From JBGAPI01 sp044221335 (lineage in GTDB: Bacteria; Pseudomonadota; Gammaproteobacteria; Xanthomonadales; Ahniellaceae): DNA of 37,000 nt. A model generated the notes under the pieces. The model ran no database searches. It was given only the letters and a program-made list of their open reading frames with translations, and was not told where the DNA came from. Below are positions 17,478-24,789 of the stretch, piece after piece (within the stretch, counting starts at the first letter, position 1; each line of letters opens with the position of its first letter). Location: contig JBGAPI010000054.1 of NCBI GenBank assembly GCA_044221335.1, positions 1-37,000 on the forward strand, in the 5' to 3' direction. The translations under genes and the position numbers were made by a program.

Positions 17478-17721
17478 ATGACCCAGGCCCCCTGCTCCGC
17501 TCCGGCCACCGCGCTTGTCGACCTTCCGCGGGGCGACGAGGTCCCGGCCGCCGTCGCGCACGGCATCGCTGTCGCGTGGATCCAGTTCTTCCTGGTCGCG
17601 ACGGTCGGCAGCTTCGGAGCCGGACGCCCCGCCTCGCTCTGTCGCGTTCCGCGGGGCCGTCCGGCGCAAGGTCATGCCGGCCGTCGTCGCCGGGGTCCGC
17701 GCGGGCGTCGGCGAGCGCTAG
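17478..17721 (+). pseudogene. Frame-broken small gene of unknown function
   Basis: The frame opened by the ATG at 17478 has the strong third-position G/C bias of real genes here until about 17630, then loses it abruptly. The +1 frame takes over with the same bias and ends at the TAG at 17719-17721. Joining them gives about 80 residues: a hydrophobic first part (AVAWIQFFLVATVGSFGAG) and a basic second part (VAFRGAVRRKVMPAVVAGVR). One extra C in CCCC at 17627-17630 would explain the break, so it is either a real frameshift or a sequencing error. Read without the shift, the first frame would run to 17795 and overlap the next start by ATGA, but its second half does not look coding. Confidence 0.5.
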
Positions 17722-17791
17722 CCACGCCCGGCCATGAAGCCCTGCGACAGCGGCGTACTCGACCTCCGATGTCCCAACTTGTCGAATCGAC

Positions 17792-18196
17792 ATGAGCATC
17801 GCTGCGCCGACCTCGCTGGCCGCCCTCGCCCTGGCATGCGCTTGCGCCTTGGCGACGGGAGCGGGTTTCCTCGATCTCCCCCTGCCGGGCGGGCTCCCCG
17901 TCGGCAACGCACTGGCCGCCGTCGCCCTCGCCGCGTTCGCCGCCGTTCCGGTTCTGCTCGGCAAGCCGGGCAGCGCGCTTCGTAGCGCGGCACGCGCGGT
18001 GCTGGCCGCGGCGCTGGCGTGGCTTCCGGTGTCGGCGGCACTGGCAGGGAACCTTGCGCTCAATTTCGGCAATGGCCGGGGAGAGACCTGGCTCGCCCTC
18101 AGTGCCATGGTTGCCGTGGCCGTCCTGGTCACTCTGACCTGGGCGCTGGGCGATCAGCTCGTCGACCGCTGCCGTCGCGGGACGACGCCTCCGTGA
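17792..18196 (+). CDS. Hypothetical four-helix membrane protein
   Basis: This is a 134-residue inner membrane protein of unknown function. Hydrophobic segments are at about residues 5-28, 37-57, 65-87 and 100-120. The N-terminus is Ala/Leu-rich, and the short C-terminal tail is basic (DRCRRGTTPP). It is the first gene of a chain with overlapping codons: its TGA (18194-18196) overlaps the GTG start of the Nudix gene as GTGA. No motif suggests a transport or enzyme role; it could be the membrane partner of the cytoplasmic proteins that follow. Confidence 0.75.
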   Translation: MSIAAPTSLAALALACACALATGAGFLDLPLPGGLPVGNALAAVALAAFAAVPVLLGKPGSALRSAARAVLAAALAWLPVSAALAGNLALNFGNGRGETWLALSAMVAVAVLVTLTWALGDQLVDRCRRGTTPP

Positions 18197-18603
18197 GCGC
18201 GACCGGTCCGCGAGTCGGTGTCGGCGTCGTCGTGCTGCGCGACGGCTGCGTTCTGCTGGGACTGCGCCGGGGCGCGCATGGGGCAGGCACCTGGGCGCTT
18301 CCGGGCGGACATCTCGAATTCGGCGAGTCGGTCGAGGCCTGCGCCGAACGGGAAGTGCTCGAGGAGACCGGGCTCGCCCTACGCAACCTGTCGCGCGGCC
18401 CCTACTCCAACGATCTGTTCGAGGACAGACACTACGTGACACTGTTCGTCGTCGCGGACTGCGGAACGGGAGACCCCTGCGTGCTCGAGCCCGACAAGTG
18501 TTCCCGCTGGGCATGGTTCCGCTGGTTCGAACTGCCGGAACCGCTGTTCCCGCCGCTGGCGTCCCTCTACGCTCAGGGCTTCGTCCCTCGCGACGTGGCA
18601 TGA
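18193..18603 (+). CDS. Nudix hydrolase (MutT-like)
   Basis: This 136-residue cytoplasmic pyrophosphohydrolase cleaves nucleoside diphosphates linked to another group (NTP-like substrates). The complete Nudix box GX5EX7REUXEEXGU is present at residues 39-61, with the REVLEETG helix carrying the metal-binding Glu residues. The N-terminal strand GVGVVVLRDGCVLLGLRR and ALPGGHLEFGE are typical of the MutT/NUDT15-like branch. The exact substrate cannot be read from sequence. The GTG start is fixed by the 4-nt overlap with the preceding membrane gene. Its TGA overlaps the next ATG (ATGA at 18600), so synthesis of the chain is probably coupled. Confidence 0.9.
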   Translation: MSATGPRVGVGVVVLRDGCVLLGLRRGAHGAGTWALPGGHLEFGESVEACAEREVLEETGLALRNLSRGPYSNDLFEDRHYVTLFVVADCGTGDPCVLEPDKCSRWAWFRWFELPEPLFPPLASLYAQGFVPRDVA

Positions 18604-18947
18604 GCGCAGGCAGGTGCATCGTGGACACCGCCGCCGAACTGAAGGCGACCGTCGAGCGACTGAGAGCGAACGGCTGCCCGATCACCGGCCTCGAAAGTGA
18701 CGGCGGGCGCGCGATCATCAGCATCGGACCCGGCTCGGTCGCCTTCGGCCTGCTGGACCCCGACCGTCCGACCTTCACGGTCACCTATCCGCTGCTGCGC
18801 GAGAAGCGCAATGGCAGGCCGACGGTCGTCGACGTCACCGCCGACGGCGTACTGTTCGAGGGCCTGGAGTGGATCGTGAAGCAGGTCGGCTCGCACGGCA
18901 CGGTCGTGCCGGAGTTCCATTCCGGCAAGCCGCGGAAATCCACCTGA
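18600..18947 (+). CDS. Hypothetical 115-residue protein in the Nudix operon
   Basis: I do not recognise this protein. It starts at the ATG that overlaps the Nudix stop; a GTG at 18620 is an alternative. Residues 10-25 look helical (AELKATVERLRANG). An alternating beta-rich core follows (GRAIISIGPGSVAFGLLD, TFTVTYPL, PTVVDVTADGVLFEGLEW) and then a polar tail. There is no signal peptide or membrane segment, so it is probably cytoplasmic. Its TGA overlaps the ATG of the next gene (TGATG). Position suggests that it works with the Nudix enzyme or the following 199-residue protein; nothing in the sequence defines the job. Confidence 0.7.
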   Translation: MSAGRCIVDTAAELKATVERLRANGCPITGLESDGGRAIISIGPGSVAFGLLDPDRPTFTVTYPLLREKRNGRPTVVDVTADGVLFEGLEWIVKQVGSHGTVVPEFHSGKPRKST

Positions 18948-19546
18948 TGTCGCGGCATCTGTCGATCCTCGAGGAAGCCATCTCCGACGTGGGCTACTGG
19001 CGCTGGTGGGTCGAAGCGATGCCGCGCGCGTTTCAGGTCGAGTTCGGCGGCGTGCAGCTGCATTTCCCGCCGTCGCCGCCCGACAAACCGCCCAACTCCG
19101 TGACCGCGCTGCGTTTCGACGCACCGACGCTGGTGGCGTTCCTCACGGCGAACACGGCGTCGATCGATCCCGGCTGGCGGATGGCGCTGCACCGCGACGA
19201 GTGCGACGCCTTCACCGTCAACCACGAGCTGTTCACGCTCACGTCGGACGAGACTCTCGCGGCCGTCGCTCGCGACTGTTCCGTCGAATTCCTGGTCGGC
19301 TCCGATCTCGCGGCCACGGATACGACCACCGGAGTGATGCTCGCGTTCCGCGCCCAGGAGGTCGGCCTGATCGTCCGTGCACGGGAGATGACCGTCGTTA
19401 CCGTCGCGGGAGAACTGAGTCCCGAGCAGGTGGAGCGCGCAGCCGGCGACTGGTGGGAGTACTGGCGGGAATACTGGCGACGGCGGGAAACCGAGGTGCC
19501 GATGCCGAAGGACTACGCATGCGAAGTCACCCTTCCGCTCAAGTGA
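18947..19546 (+). CDS. Hypothetical Trp-rich 199-residue protein
   Basis: I do not recognise a family. The ATG at 18947 shares a base with the preceding stop. The protein has Trp clusters at each end (GYWRWWVEAMPRAFQVEF and DWWEYWREYWRRRETEV), with an alternating beta/loop middle (FTVNHELFTLTSDETLA, VEFLVGSDLAATDTTTG). No signal peptide or membrane helix is visible. It is the last member of the four-gene overlapping chain. The Trp/Arg-rich terminal helix could bind a partner, a membrane or nucleic acid; this is speculation. Confidence 0.72.
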   Translation: MSRHLSILEEAISDVGYWRWWVEAMPRAFQVEFGGVQLHFPPSPPDKPPNSVTALRFDAPTLVAFLTANTASIDPGWRMALHRDECDAFTVNHELFTLTSDETLAAVARDCSVEFLVGSDLAATDTTTGVMLAFRAQEVGLIVRAREMTVVTVAGELSPEQVERAAGDWWEYWREYWRRRETEVPMPKDYACEVTLPLK

Positions 19547-19598
19547 AGAGCGCGACCGCGATCGAGCATTCCGACGCACAGCGCGACCGCGCCCCGAC

Positions 19599-19949
19599 AT
19601 GAGCGCAGGCTTCAGGCTCGACGACACCGTCTTCTGGGGCAGCAACGGCGCCATCGAGGCCTATCTCGAGGCACTCGCGGAGCAGGCGACCTTGCACCTC
19701 GGCCGCCCGCATCCGGTCGCGGAACACTTCCGCTCCGAGCGCGAGTGCCTCTTCACCGGCGCAGTCGTGGACCTTTCCCCGATCGCCGTCGACATCACGT
19801 CGCGCGCGCGCCTGCTGGAACTGTTCGACCTCGCCACCGAACAGTTGCTGGGAACCGGGACCTTCACCGAAGCGGGCCGGACCTGGGTGCGCGACGTGAT
19901 CGGCGACCTCCGCCGTCACCTGTCGGATTCCGCCGCAACATCGTCCTGA
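19599..19949 (+). CDS. Hypothetical 116-residue protein
   Basis: This small acidic cytoplasmic protein has no named domain that I recognise. It contains TVFWGSNGAIEAYLEALAEQA, a central RSERECLFTGAVVDL segment and a helical C-terminal half (RLLELFDLATEQLLGTGTFTEAGRTWV), so it looks like a folded alpha/beta or all-alpha domain. It starts 52 bp after the coupled chain and may belong to the same transcript. The short gap carries AGCGCGACCGCG twice. No clear ribosome binding site precedes the ATG. Confidence 0.68.
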   Translation: MSAGFRLDDTVFWGSNGAIEAYLEALAEQATLHLGRPHPVAEHFRSERECLFTGAVVDLSPIAVDITSRARLLELFDLATEQLLGTGTFTEAGRTWVRDVIGDLRRHLSDSAATSS

Positions 19950-19979
19950 TCCCCGCCGGGCCGCTCCCGATGCTGCAGA

Positions 19980-19985
19980 TACACT
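19980..19985 (+). promoter_or_regulatory. Possible -10 element upstream of the MAPEG gene
   Basis: TACACT lies 50 bp before the MAPEG start, just downstream of the end of the previous gene. No convincing -35 is seen. A GCCGC/GCGGC mini-hairpin follows at 19988-20000. Confidence 0.3.
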
Positions 19986-20035
19986 GAGCCGCGCAGCGGC
20001 CACGCGCCGCGAGCGATTCTTCGAGGAGCCGCCCG

Positions 20036-20419
20036 ATGCACATCACCCCGCTCTATGCCGCAGTGGTCACCCTGCTGTTCCTGATCCTCACCTTCCGGAC
20101 CATCCTTCTGCGCGGCCGCTACAAGGCGATCCTCGGAGACGCCAGCCAGCCGGCGCTGCAGCGCGCGATCCGGGCGCATGCGAACCTCGCGGAGTACGCG
20201 CCGCTCGCCCTGCTGCTGATGGTGCTGGTGGAAAGCAACGGTGCGGCGCCGACGACAGTCCACGCGCTCGGATCCGCGTTCCTGCTCGGCCGCGTCCTGC
20301 ACGCGATCAGCGTCAGCCGCGTGCGCGAGCCCTTGCCGCTCCGGATGGCCGGCATGGTGCTGACCACCGGCGTGCTGATCGTCTCTTCCGTGCTGCTGCT
20401 GATCGGCTACAAGGCCTGA
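20036..20419 (+). CDS. MAPEG family membrane protein
   Basis: This 127-residue inner membrane protein belongs to the MAPEG superfamily (membrane-associated proteins of eicosanoid and glutathione metabolism; bacterial YecN-like branch). Four hydrophobic helices lie at about residues 4-24, 50-70, 75-92 and 103-125. The family signature is RAIRAHANLAEYAPL (residues 43-57), where Arg, Asn and Glu line the glutathione site in characterised members. Some MAPEG proteins conjugate glutathione to hydrophobic electrophiles; for this protein that is inferred. GAGGAG precedes the start by about nine bases. Confidence 0.9.
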   Translation: MHITPLYAAVVTLLFLILTFRTILLRGRYKAILGDASQPALQRAIRAHANLAEYAPLALLLMVLVESNGAAPTTVHALGSAFLLGRVLHAISVSRVREPLPLRMAGMVLTTGVLIVSSVLLLIGYKA

Positions 20420-20553
20420 GCCGACGGCGTCCGCGACGAGTCCCGCCGACGCGACGAAGCGAGCGAGGGTCCCACGAGGGTTGACGCCGTGGGGTCGAAG
20501 AACCCCGCGCAGATCCGCGAGCTTTGCCACTGGTGCCCCTGGGAGGTCCGCAT

Positions 20554-21096
20554 ATGCACGTCGTGTTCCTGCACGGCCCCCCGGCAGCCGGGAAGCACAC
20601 GGTCGGCCTGGCGCTCAGCCGACTCACCGGACTTCCCTTGTTCCACAACCACCTGGCCGTCGATGCCGCGAAGTCCCTGTTCGCGTTCGGGTCGGACGGA
20701 TTCAATCGAATTCGCGCCACCGTCTGGCGCGAGGCATTCTCGGCGGCGGCAGACGCACAGCAGAGCTTCATCTTCACCTTTCACCCGGAACGGACGGTGG
20801 CGCCGGCCTTCATCGACGACGTGCAGGCGATCCTCCGCAACGCCGGCGGCCGGATTCATTTCGTGCAACTGACCTGCTCGCACGATGCGATTCTCCAACG
20901 CATCGCGAACACGAGCCGGACCCGGTTCGGCAAGCTCACCGACCCCTCTCTCTATTCGGACCTGCTCGGCACCGGCACATTCACGTTCCCGGCGCTTCCG
21001 GCCCCGCTGCTGGTCATCGATACCGAGGCCACGCCGCCGGACTCCGCCGCGGAGCAGATCGCCCGGGCGCTCCCGGACCGGCCGGAGGACGCCTGA
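20554..21096 (+). CDS. P-loop kinase-like NTPase (AAA_18/AAA_33 type)
   Basis: This 180-residue cytoplasmic nucleotide-binding protein resembles small-molecule kinases. I start at the ATG at 20554, seven bases after GGGAGG. The P-loop is GPPAAGKHT (residues 8-16). The residue after Lys is His instead of Ser/Thr, followed by Thr; the spacing GKxT is usual in this subgroup. Residues 30-37 (FHNHLAVD) form the second conserved block. A late DTEATPPDSAAEQIA segment matches the C-terminal beta-strand/helix of such kinases. The substrate is unknown. The 134 bp before the gene contain no other gene. Confidence 0.82.
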   Translation: MHVVFLHGPPAAGKHTVGLALSRLTGLPLFHNHLAVDAAKSLFAFGSDGFNRIRATVWREAFSAAADAQQSFIFTFHPERTVAPAFIDDVQAILRNAGGRIHFVQLTCSHDAILQRIANTSRTRFGKLTDPSLYSDLLGTGTFTFPALPAPLLVIDTEATPPDSAAEQIARALPDRPEDA

Positions 21097-21192
21097 GCCC
21101 GGGCCGTGGCGGAGGAGTCGGCGCGGTCGATGCCGTTTCCGAGCGGCGCTGCGTCGACTCGATTTCAACGCAGATCCGGCCACACTAGCGCC

Positions 21193-21780
21193 ATGGAAAA
21201 CGTCGCGGAAATCTGGCTCGGCAATGCCTTCGAGCAACTCCACCCGCTGCTGCAGGAAGTGCATCGCCGGCCCGCGACGCTCGCCGGCGACGTCGACGTC
21301 GTCTTCGGCGGCGGCCTCGCCGGCGCGCTCGGCCGCCGCCTTGCGCGTCGACTGGGAGTTCCGGCGACGCCGGAGCGACATCGCCTCGACGTCCGCATCC
21401 ACAGCCGGAGCGATGGCTTGCATTGGGAGCGCGGGTTCGACGGCCGCAGCCGTTTCGTGTCCGTGTTCCGGCCGGTGGGTCGGCATCCGGACGGACACTG
21501 GGTCGAGCGCTCCGGAGGCCTCACGCTGATTCTCGGCGTCGACGTCGTCGACGGCGCCTGGCATTGGGTGCACAGGAGCACGCGACTGTTCGGCGTGCCG
21601 ATTCCGAAGGCGCTGATGCCGGCGACGCGGGCATCGAAAGGCATCGCCGCCGGGCGCTATCGCTTCGCGGTCGAAGTCCGTGCGCCCCTGCTGGGTCGGC
21701 TGTTCTCCTACGCTGGCGACCTCGCCCCGTCGGCGGCTGACGATATCCTTGCCCGCTGCGGCGACACCCCGGCCGGGTGA
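21193..21780 (+). CDS. DUF4166 domain protein
   Basis: This 195-residue protein belongs to the DUF4166 family of unknown function. The domain covers nearly the whole chain: LGNAFEQLHPLLQEVHR at the N-terminus, a Gly/Ala-rich turn, WERGFDGRSRFVSVFR, the STRLFGVPIPKALMP strand pair, and a final RYRFAVEVRAPLLGRLFSY strand. In other genomes this domain is often fused to saccharopine dehydrogenase-like modules; here it stands alone. CACACT at 21181-21186 could be a -10 that would make the transcript leaderless, which would explain the lack of a ribosome binding site. Confidence 0.82.
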   Translation: MENVAEIWLGNAFEQLHPLLQEVHRRPATLAGDVDVVFGGGLAGALGRRLARRLGVPATPERHRLDVRIHSRSDGLHWERGFDGRSRFVSVFRPVGRHPDGHWVERSGGLTLILGVDVVDGAWHWVHRSTRLFGVPIPKALMPATRASKGIAAGRYRFAVEVRAPLLGRLFSYAGDLAPSAADDILARCGDTPAG

Positions 21781-21829
21781 AGCCGATCGATCCACCTGCG
21801 GGCAACGCCCGACCTGCACCGGAGTCTCC

Positions 21830-22240
21830 ATGAAGATCACCGTCTCCACCCGCGTCGCCGCTCCGCTCGCCGAGGTCTGGCGCGCGTACACGACACCCGC
21901 CGACATCCTGGCCTGGAACACCGCCTCGCCGGACTGGCACACGACGGCAGCCTCCGTGGACCTCCGCGTCGGCGGAAAATTCTCGTCGCGGATGGAGGCG
22001 AAGGACGGCTCCTTCGGCTTCGATTTCGCCGGCGAGTACACGGCGATCACTCCGGAGCGGCACATCGCCTATGCCTTCGGTGATCGCACCGCCACCGTCG
22101 ACTTCGCGCCGGGACACGACGGCGTCACGGTCACGGTCAGCTTCGACGCCGAGTCGACGCATTCCGAGGAGCAGCAGCGCGGCGGCTGGCAGGCGATCCT
22201 CGACAACTTCGCGCGGCACGTCGAAGCGCGCAAGGCCTGA
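21830..22240 (+). CDS. SRPBCC (AHSA1/YndB-like) family protein
   Basis: This 136-residue single-domain START/Bet v 1-like protein has a fold that encloses a hydrophobic ligand. The start at 21830 follows GGAG by five bases. Family features are the first strand MKITVSTRVAAPLAEVWRAY, the helix with ADILAWNTASPDW, the RVGGKFSSRMEAKDG strands, and the terminal helix GWQAILDNFARHVEA. The ligand and role are unknown. It forms a compact same-strand group with the DHCW cupin (24 bp later) and another SRPBCC gene. Confidence 0.9.
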   Translation: MKITVSTRVAAPLAEVWRAYTTPADILAWNTASPDWHTTAASVDLRVGGKFSSRMEAKDGSFGFDFAGEYTAITPERHIAYAFGDRTATVDFAPGHDGVTVTVSFDAESTHSEEQQRGGWQAILDNFARHVEARKA

Positions 22241-22264
22241 GCGGCGAGCGCAGGACGACCGGCC

Positions 22265-22594
22265 ATGAAGATGGAAGGCATCCCCTTCGGCACCACGGAC
22301 TGGTCGTCGCTGACGCCGACCGAACACCGCGGAGACACGGGTGTCGCGCTCTGGCGCACGCGGGAATTCGCCGGGATTCGCGTGCGGATGGTCGAGTACA
22401 GCGCCGGCTACGTGGCGGACCACTGGTGCCACAAGGGCCACATCCTGCTGTGCCTCGCCGGAGAGCTCGAGACCGAACTCGCCGACGGGCGCCGCTTCAC
22501 GCTGACGCCCGGGATGAGCTATCAGGTCGCCGACGGTGCCGAGCCGCACCGGTCCCGCAGCAGTGGCGGTGCGACGTTGTTCATCGTCGACTAG
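22265..22594 (+). CDS. DHCW-motif cupin-fold protein
   Basis: This 109-residue small cupin belongs to the family named for its Asp-His-Cys-Trp motif, seen here as ADHWCHKGH (residues 51-59). The other family blocks are IPFGTTDWSSL...TEHRGDTG near the start, RMVEYSAGYV before the motif, and GHILLCLAGELETEL with PGMSYQVADGAEPHR as the second cupin half. His and Cys residues of the motif probably bind a metal; the biochemical role is unknown. It lies between two SRPBCC genes with short spacers (24 and 36 bp), so it is likely co-transcribed with them. Confidence 0.9.
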   Translation: MKMEGIPFGTTDWSSLTPTEHRGDTGVALWRTREFAGIRVRMVEYSAGYVADHWCHKGHILLCLAGELETELADGRRFTLTPGMSYQVADGAEPHRSRSSGGATLFIVD

Positions 22595-22630
22595 CCGGCT
22601 ACACAGTCGATCCATCCTCCAGGCCAGACC

Positions 22631-23104
22631 ATGAAGATCATCCCCGCGAAGCGCGCCGGCCACACGTACACGCAGAAGCTCGTCGCGGCACCGGAGGCCG
22701 TCTTTCCGTTGTTGTGCCCGGTGCGCGAGGCCGACTGGATTCCGGGCTGGGACCCGCTGCTGGTGGTCTCCGCCTCCGGCGTCGCGGAGCGTGACTGCGC
22801 GTTCGTCACCGCGGCCTTGCCGGCGAACGCGATCTGGTACGTCAGCCGCCACGAGCCCGCGAACGGTTTCGTCGAAATGATCAAGCTCACCCCCGGCGTC
22901 ACCGCGTGCCGCCTCGCCATCCAGCTGCGCGCGACGGACGGCGGCTCGGAAGCCGACGTGAGCTACACCCACACCAGCCTCGGACCGGAAGGCGACGAAT
23001 TCGTCGGGGGCTTCAGCGCGGACTACTACCGCGGCTTCATGCAGGCCTGGGAGGCGCGGCTCAACCACTACCTGCGCCACGGCACCGCGATGCCAGAGGA
23101 CTGA
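22631..23104 (+). CDS. SRPBCC family protein
   Basis: This 157-residue single-domain protein of the polyketide cyclase/START superfamily is probably cytoplasmic. Visible elements are HTYTQKLVAAPEAVFPLLCPVREADWIPGW (helix-grip entry; quoted in two halves by position 12-29 and 30-41), a strand-rich centre, and a C-terminal helix FSADYYRGFMQAWEARLN. It is only distantly similar to the SRPBCC protein at 21830, so it is not a recent duplicate. The ligand is unknown. Confidence 0.85.
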   Translation: MKIIPAKRAGHTYTQKLVAAPEAVFPLLCPVREADWIPGWDPLLVVSASGVAERDCAFVTAALPANAIWYVSRHEPANGFVEMIKLTPGVTACRLAIQLRATDGGSEADVSYTHTSLGPEGDEFVGGFSADYYRGFMQAWEARLNHYLRHGTAMPED

Positions 23105-23161
23105 GGGACCTGCGGAACGCGCTAGAGTCCGCGTCGAATCCGATCCCACGAGGGCCACGCG

Positions 23162-23647
23162 ATGACCTCCTCGTCCACGGCGATGCAAAGCGCTTCCGAA
23201 CGACGCGCGGCGGAGGCGGAGCTGAAAGCGCTGGTCACACGCTACGCGGCCGCGCAGGCGTCGCTGGTTGAAACGACCCGACGCTGGCTGGACAAGCGCC
23301 TGCCTGGCGCGCATCAGATCGTCTACGAGTACAAGGACTTCGTCGTGATCAGCTTCTCGCCGAACGGCAAGGGCTACGACGGGGTGTTGGCGCTGCACGC
23401 GGGCGTCGACGGCGTGAAGCTCTATCTCAACAACGGCAAGGGGCTCGCCGATCCCGCGAAGCTGCTTCGCGGCACGGGCAAGCTGGTGCGCTACATCGAA
23501 CTGCCGGACAGGTCTACGCTGAAACGCGCGGAGGTGCTGGCCCTGGTCGACGCCGCCGTCGCGCGCAGTGCCGTGTCGTTCGACGGGGAAGGACCTGGGC
23601 CGCTCGTCGTCCGGGCGACGACGGCGCAGAAACTACGGAATGCCTGA
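23162..23647 (+). CDS. DUF1801 domain protein
   Basis: This 161-residue cytoplasmic protein has the DUF1801 (YdhG-like) fold. The domain spans about residues 45-145: LPGAHQIVYEYKDFVVISF, GVLALHAGVDGVKLYL, and the typical LLRGTGKLVRYIELPDRS. The function is unknown in the whole family. TAGAGT at 23124-23129 may be a -10 element. A second, quite different DUF1801 member lies at 26168 in the same run. Confidence 0.88.
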   Translation: MTSSSTAMQSASERRAAEAELKALVTRYAAAQASLVETTRRWLDKRLPGAHQIVYEYKDFVVISFSPNGKGYDGVLALHAGVDGVKLYLNNGKGLADPAKLLRGTGKLVRYIELPDRSTLKRAEVLALVDAAVARSAVSFDGEGPGPLVVRATTAQKLRNA

Positions 23648-23742
23648 GCGCCCTGCCGTTGAGCCGTCAGCGCGGCCCGGGTAGCGTGCCTGCATCGGCC
23701 TGGCCCCGCCCGGGTCCGGCGGACCGCGAAGGAGATCTGTCG

Positions 23743-24258
23743 ATGAAGTTGCGCCGATCGCACTGGGTGCTGGCAGCGAGCCTCATGGCCGTCGCGATCG
23801 TGGCCGGACTCGCGGCGAGCCGCTGGTTCGACCCGGAGTCCGCAGTTCTCGTCGTTGGACTGGCGGGGATCGAGTCGCCCGACGTCGCCCTGGCCAGTGC
23901 ACCATCGACCTGCGACGCCGGTCCCGAGCAGTTGAAGCAGCTCGATCCCGAACTCGCCGCGGCCTTTCTCGCCGCCAATGCGCCGGGCGCGAGTCGGGTC
24001 GACCTGACACCGCTCGGCGACCGCTTCGCGCTCGCGAACTCCCGCAAGCTGTCCGCGCTGGAGGAGCAGGGCCAGACGCTGTGGCGGGCCGGCTCGCCCG
24101 AGCGCCGTGTTGTCCGAATCTCGCGCGTCGGCTTTCGTGCCGACCATTCCGAGGCGGCCTTCTGCGTGCGGTCGGACCTGGCATCCGGACTTATTCACCT
24201 GCGTCGTCAGAGCGGCGCCTGGGTCGATGCCGGAACGATCTCCATCGCCATCCGCTAG
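23743..24258 (+). CDS. Hypothetical exported or membrane-anchored protein
   Basis: This encodes 171 residues; the start at 23743 is supported by AAGGAGAT eight bases upstream. Residues 7-29 are a hydrophobic N-terminal segment (signal peptide or anchor, HWVLAASLMAVAIVAGLAAS). The rest is a soluble, probably periplasmic domain with two Cys residues (about 65 and 145) that could form a disulfide. Motifs such as RRVVRISRVGFRADHSEAAF suggest a beta-sandwich, but no family is recognised. A GGTCC/GGACC mini-hairpin lies just before the ribosome binding site. Confidence 0.75.
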   Translation: MKLRRSHWVLAASLMAVAIVAGLAASRWFDPESAVLVVGLAGIESPDVALASAPSTCDAGPEQLKQLDPELAAAFLAANAPGASRVDLTPLGDRFALANSRKLSALEEQGQTLWRAGSPERRVVRISRVGFRADHSEAAFCVRSDLASGLIHLRRQSGAWVDAGTISIAIR

Positions 24259-24337
24259 CCGGCCTTTCCAGTCAGGATGGAACTCTCGAGAGCTTTCGCT
24301 GTCGCGAGATCGCTCCCTACCGTCCCGGAGTAGCCCG

Positions 24338-24682
24338 ATGCGCACCCTCGCCGCCCTGTTCGCCGTCATCCTCGGCTCCACTGCGATGGCCTCGGAGCCC
24401 GCGTCGCCGGACGCCCCGGCGTCCCTGAGGTTCGTGTCGCAGGGCAACGCCCTCGACGGCTCGGTGTTCGGCATCCATGCGGTGGACAACCAAATGCTGC
24501 CCTTCGGCCAGAAGCGCTCGCTGGAATTCAGCGCCGGACATCGGGTGGTGCACTACACCTGTCCGGGCGGGGCCCTGGATGAAGCCGGCTCGGAACTGAG
24601 CTTCGACTTCGAGGCCGGTCAGCAGTACGAACTGGTCTGCTCGATCAGCGCACCGGCGGTGATCCGTCCGACCGGGTGCTGA
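24338..24682 (+). CDS. Hypothetical periplasmic protein
   Basis: This encodes 114 residues. The start at 24338 has GGAG nine bases upstream and opens a classic signal peptide (MRTLAALFAVILGSTAMA, cleaved near residue 18). The mature part is beta-rich (LRFVSQGNALDGSVFGIHAV, RSLEFSAGHRVVHYTC, YELVCSISAPAVIRPTGC) with three Cys. The layout of short strands and a lipid- or sugar-binding-like sandwich resembles small periplasmic accessory proteins, but no named family is evident. The upstream gap holds a 10-bp palindrome CTCTCGAGAG at 24283-24292. Confidence 0.75.
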   Translation: MRTLAALFAVILGSTAMASEPASPDAPASLRFVSQGNALDGSVFGIHAVDNQMLPFGQKRSLEFSAGHRVVHYTCPGGALDEAGSELSFDFEAGQQYELVCSISAPAVIRPTGC

Positions 24683-24701
24683 AGCCGCGCTAGCCCGCAA
24701 C

Positions 24702-24729
24702 GTCGGCCGTCAGCGGTTCTGCGGCCGAC
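24702..24729 (+). terminator. Possible hairpin terminator
   Basis: GTCGGCCG (24702-24709) pairs with CGGCCGAC (24722-24729) around a 12-nt loop, shortly after the stop at 24682. No T-tract follows, so it may be only a transcript-end stabiliser. Confidence 0.4.
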
Positions 24730-24789
24730 CGCCCGTGCCGCCCATGGCCATTCCGCTACGCTCGGCGCTCTGCTCGAGGCGCTGTGGTC

